Shown: one piece after another, positions 25,948-35,984 of the stretch
How positions within the stretch are numbered: position 1 is the first letter of the stretch
Layout: each line of letters starts with the position of its first letter
Assembly (NCBI RefSeq): GCF_900215535.1
Contig: NZ_OCND01000002.1
Location: 372,001-436,000 of the forward strand
DNA from: Pseudoxanthomonas wuyuanensis
GTDB lineage: Bacteria; Pseudomonadota; Gammaproteobacteria; Xanthomonadales; Xanthomonadaceae
Length of the DNA stretch: 64,000 nucleotides
Direction of reading: 5' to 3'
Translations under genes and position numbers: made by a program
The notes under the pieces: model-generated
What the model was told of the DNA's origin: nothing
The model's input: only the letters and a program-made list of their open reading frames with translations
The model's database searches: none

Positions 25948-27768
25948 ATGAAATCGCTGAAAAGCCCTGTTCGTTCGTTGCTGGCCCTGTCGCTGGCGCT
26001 GGCGGCAATGCCTGCGCTGGCGCAGGACAACCCCTATTCCAAGACCGTGTTCTTCGGCGACAGCCTGACCGACTCGGGCTCGTTCCGGCCGGGACTGGTG
26101 CAGGTCGGCGGGCCGTCGGCGGCAATTCTGGGCCGCTTCAGCACCAATCCCGGTCTGGTCTGGGCCGAATTCCTGGCCGACTACTACGGTACCGACGCCA
26201 CCAGCGCCAACCAGGGCGGCGACAACTACGCCGTCGGCGGTTCGCGTTTGAATGTCGAACGCACCAGCCCGCTCGGGCCGGTGCCGTCGCTGGCGACCCA
26301 GGTCAGCACCTATCTGGCCGCCAATGGCGGCCGCGCGGACCCGAACGCCCTTTACACCGTGTGGGGCGGGGCCAACGATCTGTTCGCGGTGGCCGGCGGC
26401 GAGCCGCTGACGACGATTGCTTCTGCGGTGACCACGCAGGTCGGCATCGTCGGCGCGCTGCAGCAGAACGGCGCGCGCTACGTGCTGGTGCCCAATATCC
26501 CCGACCTGGGGCAGACCCCGCAGTTCATGGCGCAGGGCGCGGCCGGCGCGGCTGCGGGAACGCAACTGGCGATGGCCTATAACAACGCGCTCTATGGCGG
26601 ATTGGGGGCGGCGGGGCTGCGGGTAATCCCGGTGGATACCTTCAGCTTCCTGCGCGAGGTCGTGGCCGCTCCGGCCACCTACGGCTTCGTCAACGTGACC
26701 GGCACGGCCTGCAACATCGAATCCTCGCTGACCTGCAGCCCGGCCAACTATGTTGTCCCGAGTGCGGCGGAAAACTACCTGTTCGCCGACGGCGTGCACC
26801 CGACCACCGGCGCCCACCGGATGCTGTCGCAGTACGCGCTGTCGATACTGGAAGGGCCGCGCCAGATTGCGGTGCTGCCGTATGCCGCATCGGTCATCGG
26901 CCGCGGCCGCGCCGAGCGCGTTGCCCACCACGTCAGCGGCAAGCCCGAGGCCGACGGCATGCGCTGGTGGGGCGACCTGCGCGGCGACATGCTGCGCTAC
27001 GACCATGGCGACGACTTCGACGGCGCCGGCCCGGCGGGCACCTTCGGCGTGGACTGGTCGCGCGGCGCGATGGTGTTCGGCGGCTTTGCCGGCTATGGCC
27101 GCAACAAGCAGGACTTCGGCCTGCGCCGCGGCAGTTTCGACGAGTCCGATGCCACCCTGGGCGGCTTTGCCGGCTGGTATGGCGACAACGTCTGGGTCAA
27201 CGGGCAGGTCAGCTACAGCTGGCTGTCCTACGATGTGGACCGCGACGTGCAACTGGGGACGGCCACGCGCCGCCACAGCGGTTCGCCGGACGGCAGCAAC
27301 CTCAGCATCGGCCTGAGCGCCGGCTACCAGTTCGGCGAGGGCCTGCTTCGCCACGGCCCGGTGGCCAGCGTGCTGTCGCAGCGGATCAAGGTGGACGGCT
27401 ATACCGAGAGCAACCCGTCCTCGACCGCGCTGGTGCATGGCGAACAGGACTTCGATTCGCTGATCGGCAGCATCGGTTGGCAGGCCAGCTATGCGATCAA
27501 CGAACATGTGCGTCCGTATGCGCGGTTGACCGTGGACCGCGAGTTCGAGAAGCCGCCGGAGGAAGTGTTCGCGCAGGTGCAGACGCTGCCGGGGATGGCG
27601 CCGTACGCGGTGCCGGGCCTGGACAAGGACCGCGATTACGGCACCGTGGTGCTGGGCGCCCGCACCCGGCTGTTCGGCCTGGACGCCGATATCGGCCTCA
27701 ACACCACCGTCAACCAGAAGGGCGGCAGCAACTCCGGCGTGTTCGCCACCGTCAGCGGCAGCTTCTGA
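25948..27768 (+). CDS. Autotransporter GDSL-family esterase/lipase (EstA-like)
   Basis: This 606-residue outer-membrane enzyme has a signal peptide (residues 1-25, ending ALA). A GDSL hydrolase passenger spans about 30-320, and an autotransporter beta-barrel spans about 340-606 and ends in phenylalanine. Catalytic residues are visible: the nucleophile in FFGDSLTDSG, the GGANDL block, and the Asp-His pair in DGVHPTTGAHR. EstA-type enzymes cleave short to medium acyl esters at the cell surface. AGAG of the ribosome site precedes the ATG at 25948. It stands alone. Confidence 0.93.
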   Translation: MKSLKSPVRSLLALSLALAAMPALAQDNPYSKTVFFGDSLTDSGSFRPGLVQVGGPSAAILGRFSTNPGLVWAEFLADYYGTDATSANQGGDNYAVGGSRLNVERTSPLGPVPSLATQVSTYLAANGGRADPNALYTVWGGANDLFAVAGGEPLTTIASAVTTQVGIVGALQQNGARYVLVPNIPDLGQTPQFMAQGAAGAAAGTQLAMAYNNALYGGLGAAGLRVIPVDTFSFLREVVAAPATYGFVNVTGTACNIESSLTCSPANYVVPSAAENYLFADGVHPTTGAHRMLSQYALSILEGPRQIAVLPYAASVIGRGRAERVAHHVSGKPEADGMRWWGDLRGDMLRYDHGDDFDGAGPAGTFGVDWSRGAMVFGGFAGYGRNKQDFGLRRGSFDESDATLGGFAGWYGDNVWVNGQVSYSWLSYDVDRDVQLGTATRRHSGSPDGSNLSIGLSAGYQFGEGLLRHGPVASVLSQRIKVDGYTESNPSSTALVHGEQDFDSLIGSIGWQASYAINEHVRPYARLTVDREFEKPPEEVFAQVQTLPGMAPYAVPGLDKDRDYGTVVLGARTRLFGLDADIGLNTTVNQKGGSNSGVFATVSGSF

Positions 27769-27786
27769 CCTTGCCGGGATAAGCCT

Positions 27787-27810
27787 GCGGCGCCGTTGCG
27801 ACGGCGCCGC
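27787..27810 (+). terminator. Hairpin after the esterase gene
   Basis: GCGGCGCCGT and ACGGCGCCGC form a perfect 10-bp GC-rich stem around TGCG, 19 bases after the esterase stop and before the tRNA. A T-tract is lacking, so it is only a probable transcript end. Confidence 0.45.
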
Positions 27811-27853
27811 ATTGCGTCCGGGTCCGGGCGCGGAATAGACTGCGCACTCCCCA

Positions 27854-27927
27854 GCGGGTGTAGCTCAATGGTAGAGCTGTAGCTTCCCAAGCTACTGACG
27901 AGGGTTCGATTCCCTTCACCCGCTCCA
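27854..27927 (+). tRNA. tRNA-Gly (anticodon CCC)
   Basis: A 74-nt cloverleaf includes an encoded CCA end. The acceptor stem is GCGGGTG paired with CACCCGC and the D-arm is GCTC/GAGC. The anticodon stem is GTAGC/GCTAC around the loop TTCCCAA, giving anticodon CCC. The T-loop reads TTCGATT. It decodes GGG glycine codons. Confidence 0.95.
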
Positions 27928-28019
27928 CTCCCGATTTCTTCCGTTGCGTTGCCCGGCTGTCATGCCGGCGCAGCGCTGGTATGGCACGCTGTCGTCGCTG
28001 GAACTTCCCCGCCATGCCC

Positions 28020-28895
28020 ATGAAACTGGCCATCCTGTCCCGCAACAGCAAGTTGTATTCGACCCGGCGGCTGGTCGAGGCCGCGCGCGAACGCGGGCAT
28101 TCGGTGCGGGTGCTGGATCCGGTGCGCTGTTACATGCGGATCGCCTCGGACGGATTCGGCATGCACTACAAGGGCCGGCCCATCGCCGGCTATTCGGCGG
28201 TCATCCCGCGCATCGGCGCATCGGTGACCCGTTACGGTACCGCGGTGTTGAGGCAGTTCGAGCTGATGGGCAGCTATGCGCCCAATCCTTCCGATGCCAT
28301 CCTGCGCGCGCGCGACAAGCTGCGCGCGCATCAGTTGCTGGCGGCGCAGGGCATCGACTTGCCGGTCACGGTCTTCGGCGACTACCCGGACGACACCGTG
28401 GACCTGTTGTCGATGCTGGGTCCGCCGCCGCATGTGATCAAGCTCACCGAAGGCGCCCAGGGGGCGGGGGTGATGCTGACCGAAAAGCCGTCCGCATCGC
28501 GCGGCGTGGTCGAAGCGTTGCGCGGCCTGTACGCCAACTTCGTTGTGCAGGAGTTCATCGGCGAGGCCGAAGGCGCGGACCTGCGCTGTTTCGTGGTGGG
28601 CGGACAGGTAGTGGCATCGATGCGGCGGCAGGCACCGGAGGGGGATTTCCGTTCCAACCTGCACCGCGGCGGCAGTGCCGAGGCGGTGGCCGCCACCGCC
28701 GATGAGCAGGCCATGGCGGTGCGTGCCGCCCATGTGCTTGGCCTGGGCATCGCCGGGGTGGATCTGATCCGGTCGCGGCGCGGGCCGCTGGTGCTGGAAG
28801 TCAACTCCACCCCGGGGCTGGAGGGCATCGAGGCTGTCTGCGGCACCGACGTCGCCGGGCGCATCGTGGATTACGTGGCCGCCCATGCTGAATAG
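28020..28895 (+). CDS. rimK: RimK-type ATP-grasp alpha-L-glutamate ligase
   Basis: The 291-residue protein is a full-length RimK homologue. RimK adds glutamate residues to the C-terminus of ribosomal protein S6, and some members act on other peptides. The start [18 protein letters not shown], the central [20 protein letters not shown], the ATP-grasp region [15 protein letters not shown], and the metal site [15 protein letters not shown] are all typical. The ATG at 28020 was chosen over ATGs six and more bases upstream because the family starts there. It follows the tRNA by 92 bases. Confidence 0.9.
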   Translation: MKLAILSRNSKLYSTRRLVEAARERGHSVRVLDPVRCYMRIASDGFGMHYKGRPIAGYSAVIPRIGASVTRYGTAVLRQFELMGSYAPNPSDAILRARDKLRAHQLLAAQGIDLPVTVFGDYPDDTVDLLSMLGPPPHVIKLTEGAQGAGVMLTEKPSASRGVVEALRGLYANFVVQEFIGEAEGADLRCFVVGGQVVASMRRQAPEGDFRSNLHRGGSAEAVAATADEQAMAVRAAHVLGLGIAGVDLIRSRRGPLVLEVNSTPGLEGIEAVCGTDVAGRIVDYVAAHAE

Positions 28896-28942
28896 GGCGG
28901 ATTCAGCCTCCAGCGTGACCGGAGCCGGAATTTCACGGTAAA

Positions 28943-28970
28943 TTAACATCGCCTTTAACGGTCGTTTAAT
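28943..28970 (+). promoter_or_regulatory. Sigma-70-like promoter of a candidate small RNA
   Basis: TTAACA at 28943-28948 and TTTAAT at 28965-28970 match the -35 and -10 hexamers at five of six bases each, with a 16-base spacer. They lie in an AT-rich island unlike the surrounding GC-rich sequence, and no open reading frame starts within 340 bases downstream until the response regulator. Confidence 0.6.
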
Positions 28971-28976
28971 CGAAGC

Positions 28977-29100
28977 CTGCGTAGCCTTGTCCGGACCGCA
29001 GCTCTGCGTTCCTCCCAGTGGCATCCAGTGGAAAGCACAGGATTACGGTAATCGGGGCTTTACTTGGCCCAAGCGGGCGACCACCCGCTTGGGCTTTTTT
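28977..29100 (+). ncRNA. Candidate small regulatory RNA of about 124 nt
   Basis: The 429-base gap between rimK and the response regulator holds a promoter (28943-28970) followed, after about 120 bases, by a strong intrinsic terminator (29067-29100). No credible reading frame lies between them. The interior has a C-rich unpaired-looking segment, CTGCGTTCCTCCCAGTGG, that could pair with Shine-Dalgarno sequences. This arrangement is the classic form of a stand-alone sRNA gene. It could alternatively be an attenuated leader of the downstream regulator, whose start is 225 bases past the terminator. Bases 29101-29324 otherwise show only AAAGGAGG, the regulator's ribosome site. Confidence 0.5.
29067..29100 (+). 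terminator. Strong Rho-independent terminator of the candidate small RNA
   Basis: GCCCAAGCGGG at 29067-29077 pairs perfectly with CCCGCTTGGGC at 29084-29094 across a six-base loop, and six T residues follow at 29095-29100. Confidence 0.9.
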
Positions 29101-29324
29101 ATTGCCTTCGGCCCGCCGCGGGAATGGCTGCGGCGATACCGCACTTGCTGGCGCGCCGGGCGCTGGCTAAATTCGATCCCTTATTCGTTGCAAGGTATGA
29201 AACGATGTGGCGGTTGATTCCGGCAACTTCATCGCCGCACAAGCATGGTCGGGCATCGGCACAACCCCAGCGTTGGGGCACGGTGCGGCCGACCGGCATT
29301 CACAATAAAGGAGGCTAAGGCCTG

Positions 29325-30008
29325 ATGCGCATTCTTGTCATAGAAGACAACAGCGATATCGCCGCCAATCTCGGCGACTACCTGGAAGAACGGGGCCACA
29401 CGGTGGATTTTGCCGCCGACGGCGTGACCGGCCTGCACCTGGCGGTGGTGCATGAGTTCGACGCCATCGTGCTGGATTTGAATCTGCCGGGCATGGACGG
29501 GTTGGAGGTCTGCCGCAAGCTTCGCAACGAGGCGCGCAAACAGACCCCGGTACTGATGCTGACCGCGCGCGATACGCTGGACAACAAGCTGGCCGGTTTC
29601 GATTCCGGCGCCGACGACTACCTGATCAAGCCGTTCGCGCTGCAGGAAGTCGAAGTCCGCCTGAACGCGTTGTCGCGCCGCGGCAAGGGCGTGCAGACGC
29701 GGGTGCTGGAAGTGGGCGAGCTGGAATACAACCTGGACACGCTGGAAGTGCGGCGCCAGGGCAAGCTGCTGCAGCTCAATCCGACCGCGCTGAAGATCCT
29801 GCAGGCGCTGATGGAGGCCTCGCCGGCCGTGGTCACCCGGCAGGAGCTGGAAACCCGGGTCTGGGGCGAGGAACTGCCGGATTCGGATTCGTTGCGCGTG
29901 CACATCCATGGCCTGCGCGCGGTGGTCGACAAGCCGTTCGACACGCCGTTCATCCAGACCCGGCATGGCATTGGATACCGAATCGCCGCGCCAGATGCCA
30001 GCAGCTGA
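29325..30008 (+). CDS. OmpR-family response regulator
   Basis: This 227-residue two-component regulator has a receiver domain at 1-120, with acidic pocket EDN at 7-9, the phospho-acceptor in VLDLNLPGMDG near residue 51, and the lysine in LIKPF near 101. A winged-helix DNA-binding domain at about 130-225 ends [17 protein letters not shown] precedes the ATG at 29325. The gene overlaps its histidine kinase by 14 bases. I do not assign a named system; RaxR- or ColR-like relatives exist in this bacterial family. Confidence 0.92.
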   Translation: MRILVIEDNSDIAANLGDYLEERGHTVDFAADGVTGLHLAVVHEFDAIVLDLNLPGMDGLEVCRKLRNEARKQTPVLMLTARDTLDNKLAGFDSGADDYLIKPFALQEVEVRLNALSRRGKGVQTRVLEVGELEYNLDTLEVRRQGKLLQLNPTALKILQALMEASPAVVTRQELETRVWGEELPDSDSLRVHIHGLRAVVDKPFDTPFIQTRHGIGYRIAAPDASS

Positions 30009-31341
30009 GTCGACCGGCCAGCGCCGCCACCGCCGCTTCCGCCGACGGCTCCGCACCCGCATCATCCTGTCTTTCGTGCTGTTGGGCACCGGCCTGACGG
30101 CGCTGTTCGCCTATCTGACCGACTACGCCAGGCAGCGCGTGGAAGATCAACTGGTCGAAGACGTGATGAACCGGAACATCGACGAGTTCTGGCGGCGCTA
30201 CACCATCAATCCGGACAACGTGGACCTGCCCGTGCAGCAGATGCGTGCGCGCATCGTGCGGCCGGACGGTTTCGAACGGCTGCGGCTGGAGCAGCCGGAC
30301 TGGTACGACTTCAAGGACGGCATCCACAACCTCAGCGGCGTGGACGAGAACGGCGATTCCTTTTCCTACAAACTGGCGGTGCGCAAGACGCCAGATGCCT
30401 GGTTCTTCCTTGCCTACGACATGAGCCAGACGCTGCGCGGGCAGGAACAGCTCAACCGTGCGCTCTATATTTCGGTACTGCTGTTCAGCCTGCTGTCGCT
30501 GCTGGTCGGCTGGTGGGCGGCATCGCGGGTGATGAGTCCGGTTTCGGAGCTGGCGGGGCGCCTGCGCGCCTATCGCGGCAGCAGCGACCCGCAACCGCTG
30601 GCCCCGCACTTTCCGGAAGACGAAGTCGGGCAGCTGGCCGAAGCGCTGGACGATTATTCCGACCGCCTGACCGAAGTCGTCCAGCGCGACCGCGAGTTCA
30701 ACGCCGACGTCAGCCACGAATTGCGCACGCCGCTGGCGATCATCCGCGGATCCGTCGAGCTGATGCTGTCGCGCCCGGATCTGGACGAAAAATCCAGGAC
30801 CCGCATCCAGCGCATCCAGCGCGCCGAGCAGCAGTGCACGGACCTCATAAGCGCGCTGCTGCTGCTGTCGCGCAACGAACGCGGCCACGGCAACACCGAC
30901 GTGGCCAAGGTCGCCGAACAACTGCTGGAAGCGCACCGCGCGCAACTGGGCGGAAAAGCGCTGACGCTGCGCGTGGAAGGCCATAGCGAACTGACCGTCG
31001 ATGCGCCGGAAACGGTGCTGTCGGTGGCGTTGGGCAACCTGATCGGCAACGCGGTCAAGTACACGATGGAAGGCGACGTGGTGGTGAAGCTGCTGCCCGA
31101 CGGCGTGGAAGTCATCGATTCCGGCCCGGGCCTGAGCGCCGAAGACGCCGCGCGCCTGTTCGAACGCGGCTATCGCGGCACCCATGCCGGCCATTCGCAG
31201 GGCGGCGGCATCGGCCTGTCGATCGTCAGCCGGCTGTGCGACCTTTACGGCTGGCAGGTCAGCGTGCGTCCGGGCGAACACAAGGGCGTGGTTGCGATGC
31301 TGCGCTTTTCCGCCGATGGCGAAGCTGTCGGCGCAAGCTGA
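29995..31341 (+). CDS. Two-component sensor histidine kinase
   Basis: The membrane kinase partner of the upstream regulator (448 residues) has a first membrane helix at about 20-40 (TRIILSFVLLGTGLTALF), a periplasmic sensor of about 120 residues and a second helix (LYISVLLFSLLSLLVGWWAA). A HAMP-like linker follows, then the kinase core with the phospho-histidine in DVSHELRTPLAIIRG, the N-box NLIGNAVKY, and the glycine boxes DSGPGLSAED and GGGIGLSIV. The ATG at 29995 overlaps the regulator by 14 bases; ATG 29965 is an alternative. The signal is not evident. Confidence 0.9.
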   Translation: MPAAESTGQRRHRRFRRRLRTRIILSFVLLGTGLTALFAYLTDYARQRVEDQLVEDVMNRNIDEFWRRYTINPDNVDLPVQQMRARIVRPDGFERLRLEQPDWYDFKDGIHNLSGVDENGDSFSYKLAVRKTPDAWFFLAYDMSQTLRGQEQLNRALYISVLLFSLLSLLVGWWAASRVMSPVSELAGRLRAYRGSSDPQPLAPHFPEDEVGQLAEALDDYSDRLTEVVQRDREFNADVSHELRTPLAIIRGSVELMLSRPDLDEKSRTRIQRIQRAEQQCTDLISALLLLSRNERGHGNTDVAKVAEQLLEAHRAQLGGKALTLRVEGHSELTVDAPETVLSVALGNLIGNAVKYTMEGDVVVKLLPDGVEVIDSGPGLSAEDAARLFERGYRGTHAGHSQGGGIGLSIVSRLCDLYGWQVSVRPGEHKGVVAMLRFSADGEAVGAS

Positions 31342-31664
31342 AATGCGTGGAGCGGATTTCGCTCCGCTGAATTTCGCGTGTCGGCAGAGGGCGCCGAGGA
31401 GCCGGGCAAGATCGGCTCTACGTCGGAGCGATGCCCGCTTCTGATGGCGGAGCCGCTCCTTGTTTGGCGTGCACGGATCGAAAAGCGATTCTGTGGGAGT
31501 GACGCCGGCGTGCCGACACCGGTGAGTTGCGACATCGATGTTTCCGGTCGCGACTCACACCGCTCCCACAAGCTGTCTGGTTCCGGCGCTTCGCGTCCCA
31601 CGCAACAGCGAAGAGCGGCCTGCTTGGGAAACGGCAACAGCCCCTGGCAAGTGCGGCTCCACAG
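31342..31664. repeat. Gene-free region with degenerate REP-type inverted pair
   Basis: In the 323 bases between the kinase and the convergent ilvE there is no supported gene. TGTGGGAG at 31492-31499 and CTCCCACA at 31563-31570 bracket REP-like sequence (TGACGCCGG, GGTCGCGACTCACACC) as a degenerate inverted pair. A small hairpin, GGAGCG/CGCTCC, just after the kinase stop may end its transcript. Confidence 0.6.
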
Positions 31665-32576
31665 TCAGAGATAATCCAACCAGCCGTAGCGGTCCTCGGT
31701 GCTGCCGTCGAACAGGCCGAAGAACAACTGCTGGATCCGTTGGGTGACCGGTCCGGGCTTGCCGTCGCCGACCGGCTTGCCGTCGACCGAACGCAGCGGC
31801 GTAATCTCGGCGGCGGTGCCGCACATCATCAGCTCGTCGCACAGGTACAGGTATTCGCGCGGCAGGTCGCGTTCGATGACGTTGATGCCGTTGTCGCGCG
31901 CCAGCCGGATGATGGAGTTGCGGGTGATGCCGCTGAGGATGGACGCGCTGGCTGGCGGGGTATGCAGTTCGCCGTCGAAGACCAGGAACAGGTTCTCGCC
32001 GGCGCCTTCGCTGAGCAGGCCGGTCGACGCCAGCGCGATGCCTTCGCCATAGCCGTGCCGGCGCGCCTCGCGGGTGACCAATTGTCCGGACAGATAGTTG
32101 CCGCCGGCCTTGGCGCCGGCCGGCAGCGTGTTGGGCGCGAAACGCTGCCAACTGGAAACGCAGGCGTCGATGCCGTTCTCGGTGGCGCCTTCGCCCAGGT
32201 AGCGGCCGAACGCCATGGCCGCCACCGCCACATCGATGGGGGTCTCGGCGGCGATGCCGATGCCGCCATAGCCGCGGAAGACCACCGGCCGCAGATAGGC
32301 GCTGCGCAAGCCGTTGACGCGGACGATTTCCTTGCATGCGGCGTTGATCTCGGCCAGCGTGTAGGGAATCTGGATGTCGTAGATCTTGGCCGACTGGAAC
32401 AGGCGCCGGTTGTGATCGTCCAATCGGAAGATCGCCGTGCCTTTCGGGGTTTCGTAGGCGCGGATGCCTTCGAACACCGAAGAGCCGTAGTGGATGGCGT
32501 GCGCCATGACGTGGGTGGTGGCTTCCGCCCATGGCTTGACGGCGCCGTTGTGCCAGATCTTCTCGGGAAATTGCAT
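31665..32576 (-). CDS. ilvE: Branched-chain amino-acid aminotransferase IlvE
   Basis: This PLP enzyme carries out the last step of leucine, isoleucine and valine synthesis. The 303-residue class IV aminotransferase has the start IWHNGAVKPWAEATTHVMAH, the conserved HYGSSVFEGIRAY, the PLP-lysine region AGAKAGGNYLSGQL, and the signature EGAGENLFLV leading to FLVFDGELHTPP. The end CGTAAEITPLRSVDG is also typical. Length is normal. It is a single gene flanked by REP elements on both sides. Confidence 0.95.
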   Translation of the reverse strand: MQFPEKIWHNGAVKPWAEATTHVMAHAIHYGSSVFEGIRAYETPKGTAIFRLDDHNRRLFQSAKIYDIQIPYTLAEINAACKEIVRVNGLRSAYLRPVVFRGYGGIGIAAETPIDVAVAAMAFGRYLGEGATENGIDACVSSWQRFAPNTLPAGAKAGGNYLSGQLVTREARRHGYGEGIALASTGLLSEGAGENLFLVFDGELHTPPASASILSGITRNSIIRLARDNGINVIERDLPREYLYLCDELMMCGTAAEITPLRSVDGKPVGDGKPGPVTQRIQQLFFGLFDGSTEDRYGWLDYL

Positions 32577-32623
32577 GGCTGCGCTCCTCGGTGACGGCCC
32601 ATTGTGCCACTACCGGAATCCCT

Positions 32624-32693
32624 TGTAGGAGCGACGTGAGTCGCGATGAAGCTTTCACGGAAACGGCCCATCGCGACTCACGTCGCTCCTGCA
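32624..32693. repeat. Inverted REP pair (BIME-like)
   Basis: TGTAGGAGCGACGTGAGTCG, continuing to GCGAT, faces its inverted copy ATCGCGACTCACGTCGCTCC, followed by TGCA, across a 22-base centre. The arms are about 24 bp with one mismatch. It is the cleanest copy in the window of the family seen at 10.2, 41.5 and 53.0 kb, and it lies upstream of ilvE on the strand facing the hypothetical gene. Confidence 0.92.
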
Positions 32694-32710
32694 TTCGCCC
32701 CCATACGTGC

Positions 32711-33301
32711 CTACAACGTGATCCAGAAGCAGTTGTAGCTGCGCCGCAACCCAAGGACGGTGCTGGAGGGCGTGCTGCCGTTCTTCAGGGTCTGCTCCAG
32801 CCGCAGGCCGACGGGACGCTGCGGCTGGGTCTGCGGATAGTAACCATCACTATTCTGGTCGATGACATTGCCCAGTTCGTCGATGATCGGGGCAGGTTCG
32901 GGACGCACCGGCACGATATCGACCAGCGGCCGTTGCACGATGGCTTCCAGCCGGTCCAGGATGCGGTTGGCGGCGCTGTTGGAGATCCCGCCCCATTGGT
33001 AGACGCCGGCCAGCCGGTTGACGTCCTGCGCATCGATGGCGGCGGTGATCTGATAGACCAGGTCGCTGAGCGTGCGCGAGCAGCCGCCACGGTAGAGGTG
33101 GCCTCCCGACACCGCACCGCCGGCGGCGCCGACATCGGGCAGGCGGTCCATCGCGCCCACGTCCTCGCAGCGCTTGTCGGTATAGACCGTTTCGCCGGTC
33201 ATCGTGGTGCAGCGCTTGATCGGATTCTGGGCCAGTGCCGCGGTTCCCGGCGCAAGCGAGCAGATGCAAAGCAGGAACAGCGGCAACAGGACGCGAAGCA
33301 T
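32711..33301 (-). CDS. Secreted protein with DUF4124-like N-terminus, unknown function
   Basis: The 196-residue product has a signal peptide (MLRVLLPLFLLCICSLAPG, cleaved after ALA). A short motif RCTTMTGETVYTDKRCED follows, resembling the DUF4124 pattern of a cysteine, aromatic residues and a second cysteine. The rest, with cysteines near residues 74 and 192, is not recognised. It is probably a periplasmic protein. It is the only gene between ilvE and metF and faces neither as an obvious operon partner. Confidence 0.75.
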   Translation of the reverse strand: MLRVLLPLFLLCICSLAPGTAALAQNPIKRCTTMTGETVYTDKRCEDVGAMDRLPDVGAAGGAVSGGHLYRGGCSRTLSDLVYQITAAIDAQDVNRLAGVYQWGGISNSAANRILDRLEAIVQRPLVDIVPVRPEPAPIIDELGNVIDQNSDGYYPQTQPQRPVGLRLEQTLKNGSTPSSTVLGLRRSYNCFWITL

Positions 33302-33386
33302 CCGCTCAGACTACCCGACGCCGGCCACCTGCGTCATCGGAACGAGCGGGGAAGTGCCCGTGCGTTCAGCCACGCAGCAATGCCCG

Positions 33387-34214
33387 CTACCCGCCAAGCC
33401 GGGCAAGCACGTTTTGCGTGGGCTTGGCCAGGTTCAGCGTGTAGAAGTGCAGTGAGGGTGCGCCGCCGGCGATCAGCCGTTCGCACAGGCGGGCGACCAC
33501 GTCGGCACCGAATTCGCGCACGCTGTCGGCATCATCGCCGTAGGCCTGCATACGCTTGCCGATCCAGCGCGGGATTTCCGCGCCGCAGGCCTCGGAGAAG
33601 CGCCGCAGCTGGGTGAAGTTGGCGATGGGCATGATGCCCGGGACGATAGGCACGTCCACCCCCAGCTTGCGTACCGCATCGACGAAATGGAAATAGGCGT
33701 CGGGATTGTAGAAATACTGGGTGATGGCGCCATCGGCACCGGCATCGACCTTGGCCTTGAAGTGTTTCAGATCGGCCAGCGCATCCTCGGACTGCGGATG
33801 GGTTTCCGGATAGCAGGCCACTTCGATGTGGAAGCTGTCGCCGTGCTCGGCGCGGATGAAGGCCACCAGATCCGAGGCGTAGCGCAGGTCGCCGGGGTGG
33901 CCCATGCCCGAGGGCAGGTCGCCGCGCAACGCGACGATGCGCTTGCAGCCGATGGCGCGGTACAGCTTGAGCAGTTCGCGGATTTCCTCGCGGCTGCCGC
34001 CCACGCAGGACAGGTGCGGCGCAGCCATGAAACCGTGCTTCTGGTTGAGATGGCGCACCGTTTCGGAGGTGTAGCTGAGCGTCGAGCCGCCGGCCCCGAA
34101 CGTGCAGGAAACGTATTCCGGCGCATACCCCTTCAGCTTCTCCGCGGTGCGGTCCAACTGCGCCCGCTGTTCGTCGGTCTTGGGGGGATAGAACTCGAAG
34201 CTGATGGCTGGCAT
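33387..34214 (-). CDS. metF: 5,10-methylenetetrahydrofolate reductase MetF
   Basis: MetF reduces methylene-THF to methyl-THF with FAD, supplying the methyl group for methionine. The 275-residue TIM-barrel has the catalytic-glutamate start ISFEFYPPKTDEQR, then YVSCTFGAGGSTLSYT and LRGDLPSGMGHPGDL, with QYFYNPDAYFHFVD later, all family marks. The ATG at 34214 lies about 29 bases after a TATAAT box. It is downstream of ahcY on the same strand but is separated by a terminator and has its own promoter. Confidence 0.95.
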   Translation of the reverse strand: MPAISFEFYPPKTDEQRAQLDRTAEKLKGYAPEYVSCTFGAGGSTLSYTSETVRHLNQKHGFMAAPHLSCVGGSREEIRELLKLYRAIGCKRIVALRGDLPSGMGHPGDLRYASDLVAFIRAEHGDSFHIEVACYPETHPQSEDALADLKHFKAKVDAGADGAITQYFYNPDAYFHFVDAVRKLGVDVPIVPGIMPIANFTQLRRFSEACGAEIPRWIGKRMQAYGDDADSVREFGADVVARLCERLIAGGAPSLHFYTLNLAKPTQNVLARLGG

Positions 34215-34242
34215 GGGCGCGGTTCGGACAGGATTGGCGGGA

Positions 34243-34263
34243 ATTATATCGCTATATCGCGAT
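34243..34263 (-). promoter_or_regulatory. metF promoter -10 box with overlapping dyad
   Basis: Read on the minus strand, TATAAT (34248-34243) lies 29 bases before the metF ATG. A perfect dyad, ATCGC-N6-GCGAT at 34248-34263, abuts and overlaps it, so a repressor could block polymerase there. The ahcY promoter has one GCGAT half next to its own TATAAT. A SAM- or SAH-responsive regulator is a possible reader; this is inference. Confidence 0.5.
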
Positions 34264-34367
34264 GGATGTGATTGCGTGGAGCTGTCGACGATTCGATGGA
34301 GGGTGGGGCATTCGGTCATGGCGGCGGCGGTGCTGCAGAGTCGAAAGCGAGCTACCGCTGAACGAAA

Positions 34368-34393
34368 GAACGGGCGCCTTTCGGCGCCCGTTC
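34368..34393 (-). terminator. Rho-independent terminator after ahcY
   Basis: GAACGGGCGCC and GGCGCCCGTTC form a perfect 11-bp stem with a four-base loop, 28 bases after the ahcY stop. On the ahcY strand a T-rich stretch (TTCTTTCGTT) follows the stem. Confidence 0.85.
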
Positions 34394-34420
34394 CGGTTTC
34401 ATCCGTAACAGCCAATCCGC

Positions 34421-35854
<1,434 letters not shown>

Positions 35855-35892
35855 ATGTAGCTCCGGAAAGTTGGCGAGCGGACTCGCATTCT

Positions 35893-35972
35893 TGACCGGG
35901 CGCCGTTACAAAAAAGTCCTGCCGAGCCTGGCCGTGGCGTAGTTCCCGCGGTCGCAGCGCCCCTCGGCGAGG
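35893..35972 (-). promoter_or_regulatory. SAH riboswitch in the ahcY leader
   Basis: On the minus strand the leader contains the three conserved blocks of the SAH aptamer in order: CGAGGGGCGCTGCGACC, GGCCAGGCTCGG and TAACGGCGCCC. The first and second blocks pair (CCGAG with CTCGG), and GGGCGC pairs with GCGCCC to form the pseudoknot-type core. Spacing to the ahcY start is about 40 bases, with GGAG just before it. SAH binding is known to turn on ahcY in related bacteria; here the fold is read by eye, not scored. Confidence 0.88.
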
Positions 35973-35978
35973 CGCGCC

Positions 35979-35984
35979 ATTATA
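35979..35984 (-). promoter_or_regulatory. -10 box of the ahcY promoter
   Basis: A perfect TATAAT on the minus strand lies about seven bases before the start of the SAH aptamer, placing the transcript start at the aptamer's first stem. No clear -35 hexamer was seen. Bases 35985-36093 also contain whatever promoter drives the divergent S9 peptidase, which I could not resolve. Confidence 0.65.
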
